DNA from: JAZDLC01 sp043802345
Lineage (GTDB): Bacteria; Planctomycetota; B15-G4; JADJEK01
DNA length: 28,492 nucleotides
Assembly: GCA_043802345.1 (NCBI GenBank)
Contig: JAZDLC010000211.1
Coordinates: 1 to 28,492 of the forward strand
Direction of reading: 5' to 3'
Positions 1 to 8,077 of the stretch are shown here, in pieces. The notes beneath the pieces are model-generated. The model saw only the letters and a program-made list of their open reading frames with translations. It was not told the DNA's origin and searched no databases. The stretch's first letter is position 1. Every line of letters starts with the position of its first letter. Made by a program: the position numbers and the translations under genes.

Positions 1-1
1 C

Positions 2-805
2 GCCATCCAGGTCGCCTTCCAATGGGAACGAGCCGTGGTGCTGCGCTTCGGCCGGTTCAAGGCGCTGCGCAAACCCGGCCTCTTCCTCGTCTTCCCGGTG
101 ATCGACAAGGTGGCGCAGTACGTCGACCAGCGGATCCGGGTCACCGACTTCAGCGCCGAGACCACTCTCACCAGCGATACCGTCCCGGTCAGCGTGGACG
201 CCATCGGCTTCTGGATGGTGTGGGACGCGGAGAAGTCCGTGCTCGAGGTCGAGAAATTCGAAGACGCCGTGATCCTCTCGGCCCAGACAGCGCTGCGAAA
301 CGCGATCGGCAAGCACGATCTCGCCGAGCTGCTCTCCGATCGCGACCGGCTCGGCCAGGAGATCCAACAGGTCCTCGACGAGAAGACCAACGCCTGGGGC
401 ATCACCACACAGGCGGTCGAGATCCGCGACATCGTCATCCCCAAGGGACTGGAGGACGCGATGTCCCGCCAGGCACAGGCCGAACGGGAGCGGCAGAGCC
501 GCATCATTCTCGCCACGGCCGAGACCGAGATCGCGGAGAAGTTCGCCAAGGCGTCCGAGCAGTACCAGGACAACCCGGTGGCGCTGCACCTCCGCGCGAT
601 GAACATGGTTTACGAGGGACTCCGGCAGAAGGGATCGATGATCATCGTGCCGTCCTCGGCGGTGGAGACGATGGGCCTCGGCGCACTCGGCGGGCTCACG
701 TCGTTCGGCCATGGAATGAGAGAGATGGGAACGAAGCCCGGCAACGATACCGCTCGCGAGGAACCAGAAGGGGCCGGGCAGGAAGAGAACGAGCCGGCGG
801 AGTGA
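2..805 (+). CDS. SPFH/band-7 (slipin-like) membrane-associated protein, 5'-truncated
   Basis: An open frame enters from the window edge and ends in TGA at 803-805, so the N-terminus, including the expected membrane anchor, is missing. The visible part is the slipin/stomatin core: ERAVVLRFGRF, then KPGLFLVFPVIDKV, a DQRIRVTDF segment, TSDTVPVSVDAI, and an alpha-helical QAQAERERQSRIILATAETE segment typical of the family. The C-terminal tail is acidic and Glu-rich. Family members form oligomeric scaffolds on the inner membrane and often sit beside an NfeD-type protease, which would lie upstream and is not visible. An ATG at 35 exists inside the conserved core, so it is not the true start. Family assignment is firm; cellular role is not. 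Confidence 0.9.
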   Translation, partial: AIQVAFQWERAVVLRFGRFKALRKPGLFLVFPVIDKVAQYVDQRIRVTDFSAETTLTSDTVPVSVDAIGFWMVWDAEKSVLEVEKFEDAVILSAQTALRNAIGKHDLAELLSDRDRLGQEIQQVLDEKTNAWGITTQAVEIRDIVIPKGLEDAMSRQAQAERERQSRIILATAETEIAEKFAKASEQYQDNPVALHLRAMNMVYEGLRQKGSMIIVPSSAVETMGLGALGGLTSFGHGMREMGTKPGNDTAREEPEGAGQEENEPAE

Positions 806-956
806 CCGCCGTGGGGGCGCCGGAATGTGACCTCGGTCAAGTGCCGCTCAACATCGACACGTTTCTTCCCACGGTTCAGCCGCGCACACACGACAGGAGG
901 CCACGATTCATCTCGGCCCGATTCGCGGAGCCCACGGGTTCAAGGATCAGTCCACC

Positions 957-2204
957 TCAATAGGTGAATACCATCCAGGTGATCGTGGTGCTGAGACGGT
1001 CCATCTCGCGTCGAACAAGGTCGAGCGGGTGCGGATTGGAGTTGTCCGAGAATGCGTGGTCAAGGACCTCGTCCCGGGCCACCGCCTCGACCACGTGAAA
1101 TCCAGAGGGAATCCCGAGTGAGGTCAGGTTGAGGGTGCCCTCTCCGGTCCGGACCAGTTGGCCATCGACGAGCCAGTCGACCCCGATGACCGCAGGGTCG
1201 ACGACCCGGATGAAGAGCTTCTCGGCGCCCCAGAGAATGCCGGAGTTGTCCGGGCTGAACACGTCGACCGGATCGACGATCTCGTAGATCGACTGAATCG
1301 CACGCTCCTTGCCCACGGCGTCGAGCGGTCTCGAGGAGTCACTCATCCGGGAGATCGGCGAGGGATGCCAGATGCCCCGGCCGTAGACAACCATGCCGCC
1401 TTCGTAGGCCGCCACCGGCCCACCCAGGCCAGGCTGCGCGAACCCGATCCATGGCGCCCACTTCGATCCGGCGGGGTCGATGGTCAGGTTGGTCCAGAAT
1501 GGCTCGCCGCCCGTGTACCAGTCGTTGGCGTACTGTGGGCTGAAGTATTCGTCGCCCAGCCAGTGGAACGCATGCGCACCCTCGTGGGCGAGAATCGCGA
1601 GGCGCCAGTAGTTGCGCGTGGCGTAGACGGCGAGGTTGCCCTCGGGCGGATAGTGGGCCCCGCCCAGGAAGATCGCCGTGTTCAGGCCGACCAGGCGCCA
1701 GTGGACCGGGATTCCGGGTGTGGCGTGGTTGATCGCCGCGTGAGTCTTGGCCCAGTCGACCTGGCACTGTCCAATCGTGTAGTCGGTGCAGCAGTTGCAG
1801 CCGTCGAGCGCGGTGTCGACGAAGACGCCGGCCCCCGGCCGATCGATCCCCGACTCGTTGCTCACCAGGTCGACACGGTAGACGTTGATGAAGTTCCGGT
1901 ACCGCTCGTAGGGCGGCGATTCGCCGGAGAACAGCCGCTCGACCATCTCGTCCACATGCGCGGCCCAGGCGCTCAGCTCATCCGCGCGATAGCCGTCGCA
2001 GACGAAGACCAGATTGACCCGGTTGGAGACCGGGCCGCACAGCTTCACCCCGTAGAGATCCGCGCTGACCGGGCCGTTGTCGCACCAGATCATGCGCTCC
2101 GGCGGAAGCCCTCTGCTCGGGCCAACGGCAACCTGGGCCGTGAGAACAGGAGCGAAGGCGCCAGTGGCCAGAAGCAGAACGAGTCCGGTACGCATCCTCA
2201 GCAT
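957..2204 (-). CDS. Exported peptidase M64 family zinc metalloprotease
   Basis: A 415-residue protein. The first ~23 residues are a signal peptide (basic start, hydrophobic LVLLLATGAFAPVL, then TAQ), so it is secreted or periplasmic. The mid-region carries HEGAHAFHWLGDEY, with zinc-binding His207 and His211 and catalytic Glu208 in an HExxH helix followed by the GDEY seen in M64 (IgA-protease-like) peptidases. The upstream NLVFVCDGYRADE and NFINVYRVDLVSNESG segments also match the family. A Cys-rich stretch GCNCCTDYTIGQC lies before the catalytic helix. The C-terminal ~110 residues look like an Ig-like accessory domain (VDWLVDGQLVRTGEG). The start is supported by GGGAGG about 8 nt upstream. 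The substrate cannot be told. It converges with the SPFH gene. Confidence 0.88.
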   Translation of the reverse strand: MLRMRTGLVLLLATGAFAPVLTAQVAVGPSRGLPPERMIWCDNGPVSADLYGVKLCGPVSNRVNLVFVCDGYRADELSAWAAHVDEMVERLFSGESPPYERYRNFINVYRVDLVSNESGIDRPGAGVFVDTALDGCNCCTDYTIGQCQVDWAKTHAAINHATPGIPVHWRLVGLNTAIFLGGAHYPPEGNLAVYATRNYWRLAILAHEGAHAFHWLGDEYFSPQYANDWYTGGEPFWTNLTIDPAGSKWAPWIGFAQPGLGGPVAAYEGGMVVYGRGIWHPSPISRMSDSSRPLDAVGKERAIQSIYEIVDPVDVFSPDNSGILWGAEKLFIRVVDPAVIGVDWLVDGQLVRTGEGTLNLTSLGIPSGFHVVEAVARDEVLDHAFSDNSNPHPLDLVRREMDRLSTTITWMVFTY

Positions 2205-2317
2205 TGACGGGCCTCCCAGGCAGGGCCTTTCAGTCTAGCACAACGGACGTTTGAGGCTGCTCGTGCTGGCCGTCCTGATGGGCCTTGGGCCGCGATCCCG
2301 AACCTCCAGGGGACGCC

Positions 2318-3349
2318 CTACCTGGCCGCTCTGGCCTTTTCGACCAGCTTCTCGATCAGCTCATCGAGATCCGCCGTGCCGCGCTGGCGGATGACGCCTT
2401 CGTGGTCGATGATGAAGACCGTCGGCCAGCCGGTGACGCCCCACTTCGTGGCGATCGGGCCGCCGGTGCCGCCGCCGTCGAAGAACGACGGCCAGGTCAG
2501 GTCCTTTTCCTGCATCACCTCGCGCAGGAACTCGAGGGACTTGTCGCTGTTGACGCCGACGATGGCGAACGGCTGGTTCTCATGCTGCTTCACGAGCGAC
2601 CGCTCGTGCGGGTACATGCCCCGGCAGGGGCCTCACCAGTCCCCCCAGAAGTCGAGCATCACCACCTTGCCCCGGAAGTCTAAGAGCCGCATCAACTGAC
2701 CGTTCTGATCGAGCCCCTCGATCTCCGGCACCTGCCGGCCGACGGCGAGGTCCTCCTGCGTGAGCGGGTTCAGGTAGGCGTCCGCGATGCGCCCGAAGGT
2801 GGTCGACCGCCAGGGTAGATCGGCGTACTCCTCGAGAATCGCGGCGAAGTGCGGATTGGGGGCGCCGTCCTCCTGGCGCGCCGGGCTCAGCTTCGCCAAC
2901 CCGAAGTGCGCCGCCGCCTTCACTTCAGGGTGTGGAGAGCCGGCCGCCAGCCGCTCGTACAGCGTCTTTCGCTCCTTCTTGGAGAAGACGTAGGAGTACT
3001 CGACGAGCAATCCCAGTTGCGGCGACTCGAGATGGCGCTCGAGCAGATCCTCGGCCAGCGGCAGGGAGGTCTCCTCCATCGTGCCGTCCTGGCGCAACCA
3101 CCAGGTCTGCTGGATCAGCCACAGGCTCGCCCCCGCCTCCGCTTCGGTGCCGCGGTGCGCCTTCGCGAACTCCTCGAAGCGCGGCCGGAAAGTCTGATAC
3201 GACTCGACGCGACCCAACTCCGACGCCTCATGCTCTCTGATCAGTGCCTCGAGCGCCCGCTCGGCCGGATCGGGAACGGGCTCCTGGGCGGCCGCGCCGG
3301 CGGCCAGGAAGAGCGCGAGGGCGAGGAAAGATCGAACCCATGCGGACAT
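2318..3349 (-). CDS. Exported TlpA/thioredoxin-like protein, probable selenoprotein (UGA = Sec in a UxxC active site)
   Basis: Two frames join seamlessly if the TGA at 2635-2633 is read through: 238 residues, one Sec, then 104 residues (343 aa). The junction reads MLDFWGDW-U-GPCRGMYPHE, the thioredoxin WCxxC motif with the first Cys replaced by UGA. Upstream are RGKVVMLDF and downstream GWPTVFIID with the cis-proline, so both halves are one TlpA/ResA-like domain. Residues 1-21 form a signal peptide, and residues ~25-200 are helical and TPR-like. AAGGAGG lies 8 nt before the ATG. Just after the UGA is a perfect 7-bp hairpin with a GGUC loop, as expected of a bacterial SECIS. Inferred role: periplasmic thiol/disulfide or peroxide redox chemistry. 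The alternative is a nonsense mutation or base error; the intact downstream half and hairpin argue against that. Confidence 0.82.
2591..2608 (-). promoter_or_regulatory. Putative bacterial SECIS hairpin
   Basis: Read on the minus strand, CACGAGC-GGUC-GCUCGUG folds as a perfect 7-bp stem. The apical loop starts 32 nt after the in-frame UGA, inside the coding sequence. E. coli fdhF also has a GGUC-containing apical loop on a short stem, at a similar offset. SelB binding is inferred from this resemblance. A second 5-bp hairpin (2618-2631, GCCCC/GGGGC) sits directly after the UGA and could stack beneath it. Confidence 0.72.
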
Positions 3350-3437
3350 GCTGGCAGCCTCCTTCGAAGGACATCCGAACCGGGTCTACTTCAGCACATT
3401 CTGTCGAGTCAGTCCCGGTTCGGTTCACCATGAAGAG

Positions 3438-3471
3438 CGGGCCGGGCACAACTCGCGTCGCACCCGGCCCG
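3438..3471 (-). terminator. Hairpin terminator candidate downstream of tRNA-Pro
   Basis: On the minus strand, about 16 nt after the tRNA 3' CCA, CGGGCCGGG pairs with CCCGGCCCG across a 16-nt loop, followed by CTCTTCAT. The stem is strong but the T tract is poor, so it may be a terminator or a processing hairpin between the tRNA and the selenoprotein gene. Confidence 0.5.
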
Positions 3472-3487
3472 TCTCGTACATCGAATA

Positions 3488-3565
3488 TGGTCGGACCGAG
3501 AAGATTTGAACTTCCGACCTCTTGCACCCCAAGCAAGCGCGCTAGCCAAGCTGCGCCACGGTCCG
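3488..3565 (-). tRNA. tRNA-Pro (anticodon GGG), CCA encoded
   Basis: The minus-strand cloverleaf has acceptor stem CGGACCG/CGGTCCG, a D arm with GGCGCAG..TTGG, anticodon stem CTTGC/GCAAG around the seven-base loop TTGGGGT (anticodon GGG), and a T arm with GTTCAAATC. It ends in discriminator A plus genomically encoded CCA, 78 nt in total. The D loop is one base longer than in the common 77-nt form. It lies between gpsA and the selenoprotein gene, all on the same strand. Confidence 0.95.
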
Positions 3566-3669
3566 GTTTGTCTCCTTGGGCCCCTTTTCTTCCGGTGTTG
3601 CCACCGGTGGGGTGTGGGCCTTCAGGAATCTGGCAGGTTACGCGGTCTGTCGCGGGACGGCAAGAGGTC

Positions 3670-4671
3670 TTACCACTCGACCTCATCCTTGAGCTGGCGG
3701 GTCATCAGGTCCCGGACAGCCCGGCCGGGGTCCTTGTCCTCGAACAGGACGCTGTGGACCTCGTCGCAGATCGGCATCTCGACGCCGTGCTGCTCGGACA
3801 GCTTCTTGACCGAAATGGCGGTCTTGACCCCCTCGGCCACCTGGTGCATCCCCTGGAGGATGTGCTCCAGCTTCTCGCCCCGGCCCAGCCGCTCCCCCAC
3901 CGCCCGGTTGCGGCCATGCTTGGAGAAGCAGGAAGTGATCAGGTCGCCGATTCCGGAGAGCCCGAAGAAGGTGGTGCGCTGCCCCCCCATCGCCTCGCCG
4001 AGGCGGCTCATCTCGACGATCCCCCGGGTCAGGAGCGCGGCCTTGGTGTTGTAGCCGAAGCCGAGCCCGTCGACCGTCCCGCCGGCGATCGAGATCACGT
4101 TCTTGAGTGCCCCTCCCAGCTCCGCGCCGATGGCGTCCGCGCAGGTGTAGACCCGGAAGCGCTCGGTGGCCAGGAGGTCTTGCACCCTGCGGGCGGTGCC
4201 CATGTCGGTCGACGCCGCCACCACCGTGGTCGGCATGCGCCGCGAGACCTCTTCCGCGTGGCTCGGTCCGGTGACCACTACCAGCGGCACGTCGCCCAGG
4301 GCGCCCGCGATGATCTCGGTCGGCCGCAGCAGCGTCTCCGTGTCGATCCCCTTGGTGGCCGACACCACCGGGATCCCCGCGCGATAGTACGGCTTCAGCT
4401 TCTCCAGCACCGCCGGCAGGAACTGCGTCGGCACCACCGAGAAGAGCATGTCCCGGCCGTCAACCGCTTCCTCCATGGAAGCGGTGATGCGGACCGTCTC
4501 CGGAATCTCGACACCCGGAAGGAACTTCGGGTTCCTGCGGCTCCGCTCCATCTCGGCCGCGTACTTCGCGTCATGGCTCCAGAGGGCCACGTCGGCGCCA
4601 TGGTCGGCCAGCACGATGGAGAGGGCCATGCCCCATCCGCCGTCACCCAGAATGGTCACTCGTTCCGTCAT
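3670..4671 (-). CDS. gpsA: Glycerol-3-phosphate dehydrogenase [NAD(P)+]
   Basis: 333 residues, normal for GpsA. It reduces dihydroxyacetone phosphate to sn-glycerol-3-phosphate, the backbone for phospholipids, in the cytosol. The N-terminal Rossmann fold carries VTILGDGGWGMALSIVLADHG, in which the family's GxGxxG reads GDGGWG. Further conserved blocks are RNPKFLPG, VVSATKGI, VVVTGPSHAEEV, GAELGGALKNVISIAGG with the catalytic-region Lys, and LSGIGDLITSC. The start at 4671 is fixed by an ATGA overlap with the plsY stop, so the pair is translationally coupled. The frame stays open further upstream, but that part lies inside plsY and is not coding. plsY consumes the acyl acceptor made here. Confidence 0.95.
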   Translation of the reverse strand: MTERVTILGDGGWGMALSIVLADHGADVALWSHDAKYAAEMERSRRNPKFLPGVEIPETVRITASMEEAVDGRDMLFSVVPTQFLPAVLEKLKPYYRAGIPVVSATKGIDTETLLRPTEIIAGALGDVPLVVVTGPSHAEEVSRRMPTTVVAASTDMGTARRVQDLLATERFRVYTCADAIGAELGGALKNVISIAGGTVDGLGFGYNTKAALLTRGIVEMSRLGEAMGGQRTTFFGLSGIGDLITSCFSKHGRNRAVGERLGRGEKLEHILQGMHQVAEGVKTAISVKKLSEQHGVEMPICDEVHSVLFEDKDPGRAVRDLMTRQLKDEVEW

Positions 4672-5327
4672 GCCTTCGCCTCTCCAGAAGTCGTGCCGCC
4701 CACGCGATGCTCCTCGCCGCGCCGCAGCCGGCCGATGTTGGCCCGGTGCAAGAATATGATCACGACCGCCAGAACCACGCCCAGAATCGTCACCACCCGC
4801 CGATCGTGAAGCGCGCTCTCTGGCCCCTCGGTCAGGATGAAGATCAGCGGGAAGGAGACGGCGGCGACGATCGAGGAGACCGAGACGTAGCGGGTCAGCT
4901 TCAGCGTCACGAACCAGACAACCAGCGCCGCCAGGATCGCGACCCAGGCCAGCCCGGCGCAGAACCCCGCCGAGGTCGCGACTCCCTTCCCCCCCCGGAA
5001 CCCGAGCCACACCGGAAACACGTGGCCCAGGACCGCGGACAGCCCCAGGGAGACGGCCACCAGATCGCGCCCCCACGGAATGTGTCCCCCGTCGGCCAGC
5101 CAGTGGGCGCCCAGGATGGCCGGCAGGAACCCCTTCAGGAAGTCAAAGGCGAAGACGGCCAGCCCCAGCGGCTTGCCCACGGCGCGAACCACGTTGGTGG
5201 CGCCCACGTTGCCGCTGCCGACACTCCGCAAATCGACGCCCCTGGCCTTGGCCACCAGATATCCGGCCGGGACCGACCCCAGCAGGTAGGAAAGCAACAC
5301 GGCGATGAGAAACAGGAAGACGGTCAC
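4668..5327 (-). CDS. plsY: Acyl-phosphate:glycerol-3-phosphate acyltransferase PlsY
   Basis: About 219 residues, an integral membrane protein with several hydrophobic segments. PlsY transfers an acyl group from acyl-phosphate to glycerol-3-phosphate, the first step of phosphatidic acid synthesis. The signature motifs are all present: LLGSVPAGYL, SGNVGATNVVRAVGK, GHVFPVWLGFRGGKGVAT, and HRANIGRL near the C-terminus. I chose the GTG at 5327 because AAGGGG lies 5 nt upstream. A GTG at 5333, overlapping that purine tract, would add two residues. A hairpin with an 8-bp stem (5345-5368) lies in the leader. The stop overlaps the gpsA start by 4 nt, forming a plsY-gpsA operon. Confidence 0.95.
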   Translation of the reverse strand: MTVFLFLIAVLLSYLLGSVPAGYLVAKARGVDLRSVGSGNVGATNVVRAVGKPLGLAVFAFDFLKGFLPAILGAHWLADGGHIPWGRDLVAVSLGLSAVLGHVFPVWLGFRGGKGVATSAGFCAGLAWVAILAALVVWFVTLKLTRYVSVSSIVAAVSFPLIFILTEGPESALHDRRVVTILGVVLAVVIIFLHRANIGRLRRGEEHRVGGTTSGEAKA

Positions 5328-5458
5328 GGGCACCCCTTCACTCGGTCGGCGGTGGAAGACCCGCCGACAAATTTCTACGGCGTGGTAAACCGCGCCAGTC
5401 TAGCAGCCCTCAGGGGTTCTCTCCAGAGCCCGGGCGGGGGGGGGCGGCGGCCTCCTAT

Positions 5459-7888
5459 TCAGTACCTCAGCTCGATCTCGACGAGCCCGTCCTCCTCGAT
5501 CCGCACCTCCCAGGGCGTCCCCCCTCTCTTGCCCCCTCCCTGGCTGCGGAAGATCCGATACTGCCCGGGCCGGAGCACGAACGAGAAGCGCCCGTCCATC
5601 CCCGTGATCGTTTCGTCGCTCCATTGCGCGGCATCGGACCCGGTGTCGATCGATTCCGCCTCGACCAGCGCGCCCGCCATCGCGTATCCCTGGCCGTCCA
5701 GCACGATTCCCTCCAACACACCGGGCTGCAAGAGGATGACGTCCTGCCTCCGGTCGATGCCGAGGTTGTCGAAGACGAAGATCTGGCTGGCATGCTCCTC
5801 CGGGATGAAGGCGACCTCGCCCGCGAGGCGCGGCAGTCCCTCCAGGCGGTACCGCCCCTCCTCGTCGGTGACCGCTTCCCGCCACCAGAGCCCCCCGTGG
5901 CAGGAGACTTCCACCGTCACCCAGGCCAGCGGCCGCCTGGCGGAGTCCGCGACCACCCCTTCCATCGAACCGCCGGGGAGGATCCGCAGCAGGCCCAGGT
6001 CACGGGTCTCGCCCGCGGCCAGCTTCAACCCGGTGAACAGGAACGGCGCGCCTGTTCCCGGATCCAGCACCAGGTCGAACAGGGCATCCGGCCGCGGATA
6101 GTGCAGTTCGAACCGCCCCTGCGCATCGACCGCCAGCTCGCCGCCGTGCATGAGGTTCTCGTGCTGGATCAGGCAGGAGGCCGGCACGCCCTGCCCGGGC
6201 GGCTCGAAGCGGCCGATCACCCGGGGTGCCTCCTTGAGGATCACCTCCAGGGGTGCCCCGCCCGGAACCACGTTCTCGATCACGACCGTCGCGTAGGGGG
6301 CAGAGAGGCTCCCTTCCCCCACGAGCCGCTCTCCCACCACCACCGTGCCGGCGCGGTCCGGCAGCCCTTCCATTTGGAACCGCCCCTCCTTGCCGGTGGC
6401 GGCCAGAACCGGGATCAGACCCTCCTCTTCCCCATCCAGAATCCGCTCCACCGCCAGCAGGAGGCCACCCTCGCCGATCACGTCGAGCGCGTAGATGAAC
6501 TCCACCGGCACGCCTGCGAGCGGCTCCCCGCTCTCGTTCCGGACAACGCCAACGAGGAGGGTGCCGGGCGGGAGCACGACAGTCACCTCGTTCCGCCGGC
6601 CACTCTCCACGTCGACCCAGACCGACTGGGCCGGCCGCCCCTCCGCCCTTGCCACCAGCCGATACCTGCCCGGCCGGAGCGGGGCGTAGAGATGGACCCC
6701 GTTCAGGTAGGCGAAACCTCGCTCCCACTCGATTTCACCCGAGCCTTCCGCCCTGGGAGGAAGGCCTTCCGGGTCGGTGAGCTGCAGCTCCAGATGGGCG
6801 ACCGGACGGCCGCCCTCCGCCAGCGCCATCACTGCCAGCGAGGTCTTCCCGGCGACCAGACGCAGGTCCTTGCGCAAGACCTCCCGGTCCCGGAGCAGCT
6901 CGAACGGCCCGAGCCGCGCCGAACCGGAAAGGTCGGAGGCCGCCTGAAGCACGTACCAGTTCGGCGTCCCGAGAGTCTCCAGCCGGTAGCATCCCGCGGC
7001 ATCCGTCGTGGTCGCCTGCTCCTCGAACCCTCCGTCCTCGCGCTCCTCCCCTTCCCTGGAAACAGCCGCGAGCCGCACCCGCGCATCCTGGACCGGACGC
7101 CCGTCCTCATCCTGAACGGTCCCTTCGACCGCCGCGCCCCGAAACAGCAGCAGCCGGAGGTCGGCCACGGGAGCGTCGAAACTGCCGCTCTGAGTCGTGC
7201 TGCGATACCCCTCGAGGGACGCGGCCAGGTTGACGGGACTCGAGAGCGGCACGCCCGGAATCAGGAAGCGCCCCTCCCGATCGGTGCGGATCCCGTACGC
7301 CAATTCACTGAAGTCGGCTTCCAGGAACGCCTCGATCCCGGCGCCCGGCAGCGGCTCGAGCGTCGTGCCGTCAAGCACCATGCCACGGAGCGGGACGCCC
7401 GGCTCGAGCTGGATCCACACCGCCGGCTGCGCCGCATCGACTCTGCGCACCACCTGGAGATACCCCTCCTTCCGTACCACCAGGAAGGGATCGGCCGGCA
7501 GCGAGCGGAGCGGCAACGAGAAAAGCCCCTGCGCGTCGGTGGCTCCCGACCCGCTCACGCTGCCGAGGTACCCGTCCGTCACCTCGCAATCCGCTGCGAA
7601 CACGGGGCTGCCATCCGGCCGCCGCACCAGCTTCACTGTCAGGCTGCCATCGGCCGGAGCCGGCACTGCTGCCGGTTCCGGCCACTCCAGCTTCTCCACC
7701 GCCTCGCGCACCGAACTGTCGCCGCCCTCCCGCGGCTGCGCCGGTCCGGGGCCGGACGAGGGGCCCGGCCGAGCGGCCGCCACCGGCGCAGAAGGGGCGA
7801 CATCGCCGGAATCTCCGTCCTGCAGCAGGAACAGGACCACGGCGGCCAGGGCCAGCAACAGAAACAGCGCGAACAGTGGACGTGCCAT
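5459..7888 (-). CDS. Membrane-anchored protein with repeated carboxypeptidase-regulatory-like domains
   Basis: 809 residues. The N-terminus is a single hydrophobic segment (ALFLLLALAAVVLFLL) without a clear cleavage site, so it is probably an inner-membrane anchor. A Pro/Ala/Gly-rich linker follows to about residue 75, then a chain of beta-sandwich repeats. At least five CarboxypepD_reg-like starts are visible: LRGMVLDGTTLEPLPG (~165), VEGTVQDEDGRPVQDA (~251), LVGVVRNESGEPLAG (~442), MEGVVADSARRPLAW (~640) and LEGIVLDGQGYAMAG (~722). Most are followed by a G-R/C-(Y/F) strand such as EEGRYRLEGLP. No catalytic domain is visible, so a structural or binding role outside the membrane is the safest inference. 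The 13749-15440 gene is of the same type. Confidence 0.82.
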   Translation of the reverse strand: MARPLFALFLLLALAAVVLFLLQDGDSGDVAPSAPVAAARPGPSSGPGPAQPREGGDSSVREAVEKLEWPEPAAVPAPADGSLTVKLVRRPDGSPVFAADCEVTDGYLGSVSGSGATDAQGLFSLPLRSLPADPFLVVRKEGYLQVVRRVDAAQPAVWIQLEPGVPLRGMVLDGTTLEPLPGAGIEAFLEADFSELAYGIRTDREGRFLIPGVPLSSPVNLAASLEGYRSTTQSGSFDAPVADLRLLLFRGAAVEGTVQDEDGRPVQDARVRLAAVSREGEEREDGGFEEQATTTDAAGCYRLETLGTPNWYVLQAASDLSGSARLGPFELLRDREVLRKDLRLVAGKTSLAVMALAEGGRPVAHLELQLTDPEGLPPRAEGSGEIEWERGFAYLNGVHLYAPLRPGRYRLVARAEGRPAQSVWVDVESGRRNEVTVVLPPGTLLVGVVRNESGEPLAGVPVEFIYALDVIGEGGLLLAVERILDGEEEGLIPVLAATGKEGRFQMEGLPDRAGTVVVGERLVGEGSLSAPYATVVIENVVPGGAPLEVILKEAPRVIGRFEPPGQGVPASCLIQHENLMHGGELAVDAQGRFELHYPRPDALFDLVLDPGTGAPFLFTGLKLAAGETRDLGLLRILPGGSMEGVVADSARRPLAWVTVEVSCHGGLWWREAVTDEEGRYRLEGLPRLAGEVAFIPEEHASQIFVFDNLGIDRRQDVILLQPGVLEGIVLDGQGYAMAGALVEAESIDTGSDAAQWSDETITGMDGRFSFVLRPGQYRIFRSQGGGKRGGTPWEVRIEEDGLVEIELRY

Positions 7889-8077
7889 GACGGAATCGTA
7901 GCGACCGATCGTTCAACCCGCCTTCGTTCACTTCGGCGTGGCAAGCCAGGAACCGCCCACGGTGTGGCGGACCCGGCGCCCGGAAGCCGACCTTTGCTCA
8001 ACCTCTCCCTCCCTCTGGAACGATAAGCCACTGGACCGAGGTGGTTTCAAAGGGCGTCAGGCCGGGAGGTTCAGGTC

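Noticed and set aside
2318..3349. Pseudogene or two separate genes split by a stop
   Set aside because: The stop is exactly the thioredoxin active-site Cys codon, the frame is unchanged, both halves are well conserved and a SECIS-like hairpin follows.
3670..5076. gpsA with a 135-residue N-terminal extension
   Set aside because: The extension lies inside plsY in another frame and is low-complexity Arg/Gly-rich; the ATGA overlap at 4671 and the Rossmann motif right after it fix the start.
5624..8026. 800-residue plus-strand frame opposite the carboxypeptidase-regulatory gene
   Set aside because: Arg/Pro/His-rich shadow translation typical of the opposite strand of a high-GC gene, with no domain.
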